Origin: Chara braunii
Taxonomy: Eukaryota; Streptophyta; Charophyceae; Charales; Characeae
Direction: 5' to 3'
Length of the DNA: 64,000 nt
Assembly (NCBI GenBank): GCA_003427395.1
Contig: BFEA01000057.1
Span: forward strand, 3,414,363-3,478,362
Below, one piece after another: positions 31,886 to 41,892 of this stretch. A model generated the notes under the pieces. That model was not told the DNA's origin. It saw only the letters and a list, made by a program, of their open reading frames with translations, and did no database searches. How positions within the stretch are numbered: position 1 is the first letter of the stretch; every line of letters starts with the position of its first letter. Made by a program: the position numbers and the translations under genes.

Positions 31886-32616
31886 GGTAAGTATCCGCCA
31901 TGTCCAACTTCACACTCTGTCTTCTCTCTCTCTCTTCTCTCTCAAGATCTCTGTCTTGGTTCCCTCGTCTCACCATTCATGCACACTCCCTACTTATGAG
32001 GATCTACTTTGAATGTTACTCACTAATGTCTACTACTAACCCCTCTAACTACTACTAACATTGTTGGCGCAGCTATGGCTGCTTCTGACAGACAGCGCCC
32101 AACCTCTTCTTCTCCTGCTTGCGCAGCTTCCAGCCAGCGCATTCTCCCTGCATGCTAGCACGCAAGTGCTTCATCACTTCCACGCATCTATGCGAGTGGT
32201 GATCTGTCGTGTGGGGAGGCTGGCCTGGTCTCTTATAGTGCTGGCCTCCCTTTGCGAGGTCTGAATCAGCCTTCCTTGGGTCTTTTCCCAGTCCTAGACC
32301 ACTGCAGACTGTGTCCCAGTACGTTTCCCTCAGGGTCTGCTGCTGCTGCGGCCTTTAGGCCTGAATTTTGGACTTTGGGTCTGAATCTGGACTGCCTATT
32401 GGACTTTGACTTGGACTGGGACTCTATCCCATTGACTTTCATTTGAATAGACAACTTCTGCACGAACAGACACATCTACTGCACGAACAGACATGACTTG
32501 CACAGCCCCCTAGACGAATAGACGTGACTCTCACAATTGAATGCTGCAACTGTTCGTCCTGGGGCACGACTGTGACCTTTGACACAACTCCTAACTTTAG
32601 TCAGGATGTGACTTTT
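31886..32616. other. No gene or element recognised
   Basis: Unassigned sequence between the candidate LTR of element C and the tandem 608-bp units. It includes a (CT)n patch at about 31923-31945 and short open frames without protein-like content. Confidence 0.4.
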
Positions 32617-33833
32617 GACCTAGAGAACATGTCTTTTGATCTGCTTTTCACGAATTGATTTCTGGCCAAGTGGGCCCCATTATGATGCGTTCGCCATTCA
32701 GAGTCTGAAGGGATAAAGGCCCTTTTAGCTACCCCAACGGGGTCAAAAAATGTGCTCCGAGAGCGGAAATAACTAAGTCCTACCAGGGGTCTGGTCCCAC
32801 CTACAGCGTTGAGTTTTTTCAACGCTGAGCTTTCTATCACGTGTGGCATGGTGGGACGTAGCTTTGTCGTCAATGTATTGCGATCTAATGGTACCGAAAT
32901 AGAGGAGAATAACCTATTAGATTTTGTTTTTTTGTAGAACTTTTTCTTTGACGTGAAATTCGTTTTGTAGTATGCTTTGGCCCTTTTGGTTTGGGCGGGA
33001 AGCCATTTTCCATTAAGAAAACTACCCTACCGAGGGTAGGGTACGTTTCTCAACTGCAGTGCCTTTCCTTTTTTTTGGTTTTTAAGACATCATTGCATCC
33101 TGAAACGGAGGAACTTTGACAACTGTGTTTGGTTGTCTGGCATCGAACTCGCGTCCTTCTTTGGGCAATGAATGCATTTGGCCATCCACGTTGTCCCTGT
33201 CCATTTTACAAATGGTGACCTCCTGACCTAGAGAACATGTCTTTTGATCTGCTTTTCACGAATTGATTTCGGGCCAAGTGGGCCCCATTATGCTGCGTTC
33301 GTCATTCAGAGTCTGAACGGGTAAAGGCCCTTTTAGTTACCCCCACGGGGTCAAAAAATGTGCTCCGAAAGCGGAAATAACTAAGTCCTACCAAGGGTCT
33401 GGTCCCACCTACAGCGTTGAGTTTTCTCAACGCTGAGCTTTCTATTACGTATGGCATGGTGGGACGTAGCTCTGTCGTCGATGTATTGCGATCTAATGGT
33501 ACCGAAATACAGGAGAATAACCTATTAGATTTTGTTTTTTTTTAGAACTTTTTCTTTGAAGTGAAATTCGTTTTGTAGTATGCTTTGGCCCTTTTGGTTT
33601 GGGCAGGACGCTATTTTCCATTAAGAAAACTACCCTACCGAGGGTAGGGTACGTTTCTCAACTACAGTGCCTTTCCTTTTTTTTGGTTTTTAAGACATCA
33701 TTGCATCCTGAAACGGAGGAACTCTGACAGTTGTGTTTGGTTGTCTGGCATCGAACTCGTGTCCTTCTTTGGGCAATGAATGCATTTGGCCATCCACGTT
33801 GTCCCTGTCCATTTTACAAATTGTGACCTCCTG
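32617..33833. repeat. Two tandem 608-bp units with tRNA-like core and hairpins
   Basis: Unit 1 is 32617-33224, unit 2 is 33225-33833, highly similar throughout. Each contains a stem CAGCGTTGA..TCAACGCTG, a stem TACCCTACC-gag-GGTAGGGTA (33023-33043 in unit 1), and, on the minus strand, a tRNA-like A box (tggccaaatgc) and B box (gagttcgatgcc). The units end near ttgtgacctcctg. They are most likely a tRNA-derived repeat in tandem. Confidence 0.75.
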
Positions 33834-33972
33834 TCCCCTCACCATGGGGAGTATCCCTTTTTCACGGAGACATTCACTCCGACTGTTTCGGACATGTTTT
33901 ATTTCTCTGAGTTACGTTGTAAAAAATAAGGAGAAAAGTTGTTTCTAGCTTTTTTTTCAGTTTTTTTTATTT

Positions 33973-36272
33973 TTGGATGCTGGACGAGCACCTCGAGCAC
34001 CTTCGCGCCGTTTTGGAGCGACTCTGTATCGCCAAGTACAAGGCGGACCACGACAAGTGCGAGTTTGCCCAGCAAGAGCTGGAGTACTTGGGCCATTACG
34101 TTACGCCGCAAGGCATTCGTCCGCTTGCAGACAAAGTACAAGCCATTCAAGATTGGTCGGACCTCAAGTGTACCACTGACGTCCGCTTCTCAGCTTAGCA
34201 TCTTATTACATGCGCTTCGTCAAAGGGTTTCAACGGATAGCTGCACCATTGCCGCGACTTCAGTCCCCCTTGGTGCCCTTCAAGTTCAACGATGAAGCCT
34301 GACACGCGTTCCATACGCTGAAGACGACCTTGCTCCAAGCTCTCGTCTTAAGCATCTACGACCCAACCTTGCCTACCAAAGTGACTACGGACGCTTCCGG
34401 CTACGGCATTGGCGCAGTTTTGGAGCAGCATGACGGCACAGACTGGCATCCGGTCGAGTACTTCAGCCAAAAGGTGCCGCCCATCAATTCACTTGATGAT
34501 GCGACGAAGAAGGAACTGCTAGCTTTTGTCACTGTACTTGAGCATTGGCGTCACTTTCTCCTCAGGCGTCGGCGATTCACGTGGGCAACGGACAATAATC
34601 CGTTGACGTATTACAAGACGCAAGACACGGTGAGCAGCACGATCGGTCGGTGGATGTACTTCATTGACCAGTTCGACTTCACCTCCAAGCACATTCCGGG
34701 CTCCTCGAACAAGGTAGCGGATGCTCTCTCGCGAAGACCTGATCTTTGCGCCTTGGTGCACTCCACATTCGGCCTTGACGAGAACCTGCAACAGCATTTC
34801 GTAAACGGCTACAAGTCGGCTCCGGGATTCTCCACACTCTATGCGGACTTATCATCGGATCAACCGCCGACAAGCAATTATCGCGTTGTCGACGGCTACT
34901 TGCTTCTCCATACACGAGGCAAGGACTTGTTGTGTGTGCCCCAAGACTGCATCTTGCGCACTCCCCTCCTTGGCGAATACCACGATTCGCGGTTGGCGGG
35001 ACACCTTGGCGTCGCACGCACACTTGCACGACTCCGCCAGCGATTCCACTGGTCGGACATCATCAGCGACGTCAACCGGTACATTCAGTCATGTGCAGTT
35101 TGCCACCGGAACAAAGGGCGCCATCAGCTCCCGTACGGCGAACTGAAACTATTGTCGATTCCTCGGGAACCAGGTCTTTCCATTGCAATGGATGTGACTG
35201 GTCCTTTTCCTCGTTATCGCCTTGGCCATGATGGTATTCTCACGGTCGTTGACCGTCTGAGCAAGTACGCTCGATTTCTTCCATGCAAGTATCATGCGAT
35301 GGCTCCTGAGCTCGCACGACTTTTGCATACCGGCTAATTTTGCAGCCACGGCATTCCAGAAGACATCGTCAGCGACCTCGACCCTCATTTCATGTTGGCC
35401 TTTTGGATGACACTCATGGTGGAATCCGGCACCAGCATGAAACCGAGTTCCGCACGGCATCCTCAAACGGATGGGCAAATGGAACGTGCGCACCAGACTG
35501 CGCAAATGATGCTCCGCACACTCATCCGCCCGGATCAGAAGGACTGGGTTGACCGCCTTCCCGACATCGAGTTCGCCTACAACACTTCGGTGCACTCGGC
35601 GATTGGCGTGACACCATTCGAGTTGCATCACGGTGGACGGAAAGGACGTATCTTCGCAGACATTTTGCTTCCACAGGCTGCCGATATCGACGCAGCTTGC
35701 TCCCCCGCTTCCACACGGTGGACGGAAAGGACGTATCGGGCCATCGGCGTTGCATCCCATGTCCAATCCGCGCCGGCGACCTGGTTTGGGTCACCTCCAA
35801 GGAATTCACGCTCGAGCAGCACGTCTCGCGCAAGCTCCTCTCTAAGTGGTTTGGACCATCAAAGGTCACTTCAGCAGCTGGCGACGACCCCACGGGTCCA
35901 TCTTTCATCATTGAGATTCCCCCGCATTTGACGGTCCACCTGTTATTTCACGCTTCAAAGCTGGCGGTCTACACTCCAGCCTCCGCAGCGGACTTCCCGG
36001 GGAGACGGTCACAGGACCCTACCTCAATGGATGGTCATCAGGAGGTCAACGTCGTCCTCGCTCATCGCAAGCACGGCAACAAGCCAATGCAGTATAAGGT
36101 TTCATTCAAGCAATGTGATCCCGACGACACACGCTGGATTTCACGAGCTGACTTGAAGGCGACAACACCCCTCATCTTCGCGCATTACGAAAAACAGCGA
36201 CTTGCTAAGGAAGCTGCCCAACCTGCCCGCCCCGTACGGACATCGGACACACAGCTTCACCCTCGCAGTTAG
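33973..36272 (+). pseudogene. pol: Ty3/gypsy element E: RT end, RNase H, integrase and C-terminal domain
   Basis: It begins abruptly after the RT catalytic box (MLDEHLEHLRAVLERL; LGHYVTPQGIRPLADK). RNase H (34330-34730): TTDASGYGIGAVLEQHDG, FLLRRRRFTWATDNNPL, VADALSRRPDL. Integrase: zinc domain GHLGVARTLARLRQRFHW..CAVCHRNKG, core IAMDVTGPFPRYRLGHDG (first Asp), then a stop near 35338, PEDIVSDLDPHF (second Asp), and HPQTDGQMERAHQTAQM (Glu). The C-terminal part has DLVWVTSKEFTLEQ and a chromo-like MQYKVSFKQCDPDDTRWISRA (about 36090). A 22-bp piece occurs twice (35630 and 35716) at a scar in the integrase tail. The 34330-35337 ORF (335 aa) is the longest intact piece. Confidence 0.85.
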
Positions 36273-36282
36273 CTCGGTCTTC

Positions 36283-36293
36283 AAGGGGGGGAG
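36283..36293 (+). other. Polypurine tract of element E
   Basis: aagggggggag sits 10 bases after the pol stop and directly before an LTR beginning TGTGTGG. It would prime plus-strand DNA synthesis. Confidence 0.75.
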
Positions 36294-37768
36294 TGTGTGG
36301 CATTCTGAGCCACACGGCCCCCAGTTAGGGCCCGGTTCGAGATAGGCAGGGTAGGCCTAAGGGGACGACGGTTAAGATGAGGCCCAGATAGGCCAGGACC
36401 ACGGCGGTTCAGGCAGGCCAGGGGTAGAGGCCCAGGCCAACGGACACAAGGCCGGTACTGGTCCATCATAGGACCTACCGGTGGCGCAGTGCAGAGGCTT
36501 CCGCGTTTAGGCGCCATGTCCAGTTTTAAAACTGGACCGTTGATCAGATCAACGGTCCAGGCCGGTAGGTACCAGCAGGTAGGAGGCCGGCCCAGCACTA
36601 CAAAAGGCTGGGTACCAGCCTCAGTAGGAGGTTAGTGAGGTTGGAGTTAGTCTTCAGGATTAGCACAGCATTGCAGCGTTAGTAAGATTAGCGCAGCGCA
36701 GCAGCGTTAGTGCGAGCAGCAAGCCGAGAGCAAGACAGTGGCGAGGAGGAACCAGCGCAGCAGGGACAGCGCCAGCCACTGGACCAGCCCGCGGCCCAGC
36801 GCCAGCCGCCTGCAGCGCCATCGCTACCAGGACAGGTACCAGGGAGGAAGGCCCCGCCTTCTCTCCCTCTTCCTCCACCGCCACTCTGTCTCTCTCTCTT
36901 TCTCTCTCTCTCCTCTGAAACGGTTTTCACCTTTTACAGCAGCAGATGCAGATGTTCGATCCCTAGACCTCACCCTACCCATGTACAGTATCTGTGTAGA
37001 TCCCGAGAGTTGAACCTGTGACCTGTGTATTCGTAGACAGTTGGTAGGTCTGTCATAGGTCCATAGGTAGCAGGGGTTCGATATGTAGGTCTATAGAGTA
37101 GAAGTCTTAGCGAGTTCCAGAAGCCTAGCTGTAGCCCTTCTAGAAGGTCGGCAAGTGGGCAAGTGGTCAACTGGCGAGCCAAGTGGTGGACTAAACTGCA
37201 GTGCGATTGCAGTCCGACGACGGTGGGATAGCAATGAGTCCACAGTCAGTCAGTGGTAAGGTCCAGTCAGCCCCAGTCCGGTCCAGCAAGTACCACGGGG
37301 GACTGTGAGCACCATGGGCTGATGGCAAAGGGCAGACCAACGAGTTTCCGAAGTATAAATCAAGAGGCAGCGCCCAACCTTTCATTCATTCCTGCGTGAG
37401 CCATGTGGAAGCGCTGCCACAGCGACTTGTGCAAGGAGGTCTGTAGTGAGCCCGGAGGACGCAGTGGGCGAGAGAGAAGGAGCTTAGTATAGCGATAGGG
37501 TAGAGGCAGCCATCGCTGCCATAGTTGTAGTTAGTGTGAAGTGTGTGTGTGTGTATGTGCGAGTGTTCAGAGTTACGCGTGTGGGATATCCAGGGTGATC
37601 CGGTGTGTGTGAACAGTGAGTTGTTTGGGCGCTGAGTCGCCATAGCCAGTTAAAAGTGAACTCTTATCTGGACACCATATCTCTGAGTATTGAGTGGGCG
37701 CATGTCGCCAGCTTGCTGCGCTGCTGTTTACATGCATGAAAAGTGTGAATGAGACGAGTCTGATTGCA
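36294..37768 (+). repeat. Complete LTR (1475 bp), TG..CA
   Basis: The left edge is set by the polypurine tract, with TGTGTGGCATTCTGAGCC as first bases; the right edge is TGATTGCA, one base before a primer-binding site. It is therefore the 3' LTR of the pol to its left and, at the same time, in the position of a 5' LTR for the gag to its right. A TATA-like box lies at 37354. No other copy is in the window. Confidence 0.7.
37354..37360 (+). promoter_or_regulatory. TATA-like box in the element E LTR
   Basis: TATAAAT about 414 bases before the LTR end. A start some 30 bases downstream would give an R-U5 of about 380 bases. Position and sequence fit an LTR promoter, but no transcript data can be seen here. 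Confidence 0.35.
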
Positions 37769-37769
37769 T

Positions 37770-37781
37770 TGGTATCGGAGC
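37770..37781 (+). other. tRNA primer-binding site after the element E LTR
   Basis: TGGTATCGGAGC, the same 12 bases as the minus-strand site of element C, starting two bases after the LTR's terminal CA. Confidence 0.7.
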
Positions 37782-37923
37782 CGGTACCCGCTATTCCATG
37801 CGTACCGTCGTGCAGGGCCTGATAAGCCATAGCAGAGGTGGCCGCCGAAGGTTGTAGTCCGCCATAGCGGACCTGAGGTTGGAGAAGCCACCGCGCACCT
37901 GCAAAAGAAGACCACGACGACGA

Positions 37924-37982
<59 letters not shown>

Positions 37983-38994
37983 GCGATACAAGTTTGGTTG
38001 TCACATACCTGTGAAGCGAGTTGTGCAGTCCCACGTGGAGGAAAAGAAGCAGCCATAGCTGCGGAGCATCACCACGGAGTAGTGAAGGAAGGAGAGGGAA
38101 ACCGGACAAAGGAGAGACCGAGAATGGAGAGGAAGAGGCCNNNNNNNNNNNNNNNNNNNNNNNNNNNNNNNNNNNNNNNNNNNNNNNNNNNNNNNNNNNN
38201 NNNNNNNNNNNNNNNNNNNNNNNNNAAAAAAAAAAGAAAGCCAGGGTGAAAGGAGGCGAGGAAGGTGAAAGGGAGAAGAGGGTTGGTGAGGAAGAGGAGC
38301 CGGCAGCCATAGCTGACCGGAGGGTTGACCGGAGGTGTTGACCGGCGGTTACCAAAGTTGACCGGGGGTTGACCGGGGGCTGATAGCAGCGTTGACCAAG
38401 GCGTTGACCAAGACTTTGACCAAGCTGGAGCCGGTAACATCTCGCCAAGCCTTCAACCTACCCCTCACCCTATGGATGTGCACACACCCCTTGGTACTTG
38501 CTGAGTCCAGTCTGTCTGTCTATTCTTTCTGCATCGAGTCTCTTCTGTCCTAGGTGCTAGTACTCTGTGGATGAAGGATATGGTCTTGTTGACCAAACGC
38601 ACACGGGATGAGTAGGGCTAAAAGTTGTGCCTGACGACTCGACTGTCCAGGAGGTCAAACCCTCCCAAGGACTGATACTGACCGGCGGGCTGCTCGGTGT
38701 GGCACGGTAGGCCCAAAATCCGAGCTGTGGGCTGCACAATAGACCGTCTAAGTCTTGAGAGACCTGCTGATCGCGTCGTCCTGTCTGGGACGTTCAATAA
38801 CTCCTGAGGAGTTCGGGGGATCTCCTTAAATGCCTCCTGATCAGCAACAGGTCTAGTAGTGACAGCCATAGTATAGGTCCAGGCTAGAGACCATTGTGAG
38901 TGCTTAGATTGTGTCAGTAGGTTTGTCAGTCAGGGGTTATAGTCTACGTGGTGAGGTTTGGAACCACTAATCCGGTTGTACACTTATCACCATA
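37782..38994 (+). other. Leader of E-like element with (GA)n and an N gap
   Basis: The leader between primer site and gag. It contains a (GA)n microsatellite at 37927-37979, an 85-base N gap at 38141-38225, a run of gttgaccggnggttgacc repeats at about 38310-38425, and a segment (38768-38850) shared with the leader of element A. Confidence 0.65.
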
Positions 38995-40035
38995 ATGGAA
39001 TTGCGTAGTGGGAAGACCATTAGCTCCTATACCCCTGAGCAGCAAGAAAAGATGGCCGCCCTAGTGAGAGAAAACAAAGAGAGGAAGGAGCTGGAGAAGC
39101 AGGCGAAGCTAAGGGCTATCGCAGAAGAGAAGGCGGCTAAGATGAAGAGGTTGGAGGAGGAGATGAAGAGAGTTCAACAGGAGGAGGAAGAGAGGAGAAA
39201 GGATGCTGAGGAAGAAGCGGCAGCAGAAGAGGAAAAAGAGAGGATGCGTATTGAAAGTAGAGAGGGGAGTAGTGGCACGAAGAAGGATGCAGACGCAGAG
39301 ATGGAGAAGAAGATAAGTGAGTGGGTCGCTAATTTATCGTCGGGAGAAGACGAGGAGGCAGAGTCATATGTGACTCATGATGAGAGAGATGCGCTAGCCA
39401 ACGAGCTAGCAACCATGGCGGATCCTATGGAACGGCGAGAAAGGGAGGAGGAACAGAAGTTGGCATGGAAGTTAAGGATGAAGAGGGAGAAGAAGAGGAG
39501 GAGAGAGGAAGTAAACAAACTGACCGCAGAGGTGGCAAAGGTGCAGGAGTGTAGGAAAGAAGTGGAGGCGCAGGCAGATGACAAGGCCAAGTGGGATAAG
39601 ATATTAGGGTACCTAGAGGTGCTGGGCACAACATGGATGCAGGAGCGCCAAGCCAGTTGGAGACAGGAGGTAGCCGTGAGTGCCATGGGGTCGGGATTTA
39701 GAGATTTTGCGCGCGACATAGTTACCCACATTGGGGTTGAGGTCAGGCAGATAAGGGACAATGTAGGAAAGTTCTGCGAGGGCGCCATTGAAGGTGCCAA
39801 AACAATAGTTGCTGTAGGACCGGGCGCACAGGGGGTTGGCGGCCAAGGAAACCGCCAAGTGGGAGGAACGGGTCAAGGTCCCCCGCCAAATCGTCAAGGT
39901 TCTAATCGGTCCCCACAGCGACGAGGTGGAAGGGCACCTCAAGGAGATTGGCACCCAAGCTTGCCACAGGGCAGGCCCTGGGCTTGGACCAGCGTTTATG
40001 GCAGGAACGCGTGGGCCATGTGGAGAAGTGAGCGT
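38995..40035 (+). CDS. gag: E-like gag, coiled-coil N-terminal part (truncated)
   Basis: The ATG at 38995 opens MELRSGKTISSYTPEQQEKM, followed by a very long Glu/Lys/Arg coiled-coil (residues about 20-100 and 140-200). Then comes a globular stretch (QERQASWRQEVAVSAMGSGF, GKFCEGAIEGAKTIVAVGPG; residues about 215-280). After residue 280 the frame becomes Gly/Gln/Pro-rich, while the adjacent frame reads more like protein (ETAKWEERVKVPRQIVKVL), so a frameshift near 39835 is likely. At 40036 a 1.86-kb repeat cuts the gene; no gag core or zinc knuckle follows. I recall this N-terminus from Chara braunii predicted proteins. Confidence 0.65.
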
Positions 40036-40824
40036 TGTTGGAGGGCGCGGTGTCCCGGCCCTCCTCCGTGTGCCAAGTCCCTACTTGGTACCTGGGCTAT
40101 ACCATGATATGGACCGGACCTGCTCGGCGTTTGCCTCAGCAAAAGGGTGCGCCGCAGGACTTCCATTGGTCCACGCAGGCTCGGCGCCCTGCTGTACAAC
40201 AGAGCACAACTGGTCTGTGACCGTGGTAGCCGCCGGGTTCGCCCTGGGACGCTGAGGTGAAAAGACTGGTGTTGTCTTTTCTGCTGCGCGCCGATCTCGC
40301 CCTAGGCACGTTATGGGTCAGGTGCATGATACTGACAGTAGTCAAGAAGATAGAAAGCTAAACAAAAAAAAGCAACAAGAAAAGAAAAATAGAAAATCAG
40401 AGGTCTGATTAATGTGGTTGGACTACTAGCTTTAGTTCGGGGGAAATCTGATGGCCTCTGAACCCCAGTTATCGTTGCGTCTAACTTCTTTTGTTATTTT
40501 TTTTAACTATTTATTGTTATCATTATCTCCTTTTTGCCTTCCTTGACTGGCCTGTCGTTTCGTGGGAAGGCCGACAGGACTGGGCTTCGAACTCGAGCGG
40601 TGGTATTGTAGTCTAGACGGGCTCAACTCTTCAAATATCACGTGTACCGGGTTTGCGCGTCTAGTTTCCGCTCGGTAGGACCCCAACAGTTGTAGGGGAA
40701 GTGTGAAAAGAAAGAAAGAGAGGTAAGGATGAAAATCGGGTTTGGGCTTGTGCGTGGACTTGCATCGCTATTCAGGCGACGCTGTGGCGCGAAGGAAATT
40801 TGAAGCGCCACCTTTTCTTTCCGC

Positions 40825-40882
<58 letters not shown>

Positions 40883-41892
40883 AATTAGTTCCCCCATTTC
40901 CAGTTTTTCGCCCATCGATTTGTCACTTCATGGGGAAGGCCGCCGATTCGGGTCTTCAGACCGCAACTGCGGTCCTATGGTTTGAGCCTTACCGGCCTCT
41001 CGTAAGTTGCCTGAGCCAGACCTGTTAGCCTGAATCGCATGGACCTCGATGGCTAGGTTAAGAGGCAGATACAGTGAGGGCTAAAAGGAGAAAAGTAGGA
41101 AAATGAGGAAAAAGAAAGGGAAAAAGGGCAAAGGCTGAAAATTGGGTTTTCAGACTCATGTGTGAACGCGGGTCGCGGTTCGGGCGAGGTTGCTGCGCAG
41201 AGAGATTCTGGAACGCTNCCCTTTATTTCCTTTTCTTTTCCCTGCGATTATTATTATTATTATTTTATTATTATTGTTTTGATTACTATTTCTGTTATTT
41301 TTGCTTAGATTTTCTATTTTCGAATTTGGCNTNTNGACCTGTCCTTTCGNGGGAGGCCAATGATTNGATTTACGAGCCAGCGACCCATGGCCAAAGTAGG
41401 CATGCCTTGCATATAATCAGCGGGTGAGCTCCGAACTGANGCCGTGTGGTTAGGCTCCAAAAGAAGGGGAGGGCGACCCGCGGCCGCATTGGTAGGAGGC
41501 TTATCACCCCTCAGNAGGGTCATAAGCCCCCTNCTTGCCATCGGACACGGGTACCCGATANAGGTAGGNTGATGATACGATTTGAAGAGGGTTGGAGATC
41601 CGNCGGTATCCCGTTATGGGACCACTGCACATTGGCACTAACGGCAGACGCAGGGTCTCCATTATTTTTATAAGCGAAAGCGGTCCCCCGTTTTTCTTTT
41701 ACAGGGGCACAGAGAAGTGTGTTTGCTGTCTTTAGTCGGTAAGATCTATTGATGGAACAGGCCTCCGTTCTCGGTCGCCTGGGTTGGCCAGCGTTCTCGC
41801 GTGCTGGAGAGCAGGGCGGCGAGATGAGAGATCGGTCGGCCTATCGTGCATGCGTGCGTCGAGTATTGGCACTGACTATTCCTAGTAGGAAG
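40036..41892 (+). repeat. 1.86-kb repeat, copy 1
   Basis: Nearly identical to 59969-61825, offset 19933. It begins TGTTGGAGGGCGCGG. Internally it is made of three diverged units, each with an AT-rich tract followed by a gtttcgtgggaaggcc-like block (at about 40557, 40925 and 41345). The middle unit carries a (TTA)n microsatellite at about 40830-40882. A minus-strand B-box-like gagttcgaagccc lies at about 40587. Ns fall at 41218, 41332-41336 and others, at exactly the same places as in copy 2. Confidence 0.9.

Noticed and set aside
38141-38225. Open frames running through the N block
   Set aside because: Undetermined bases; the run of X is a gap, not coding sequence.
41400-41470. LSU rRNA boundary because of tcagcgggtgag
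   Set aside because: Only a 9-base match to the reverse complement of the conserved start region; the neighbouring rRNA sequence is absent.
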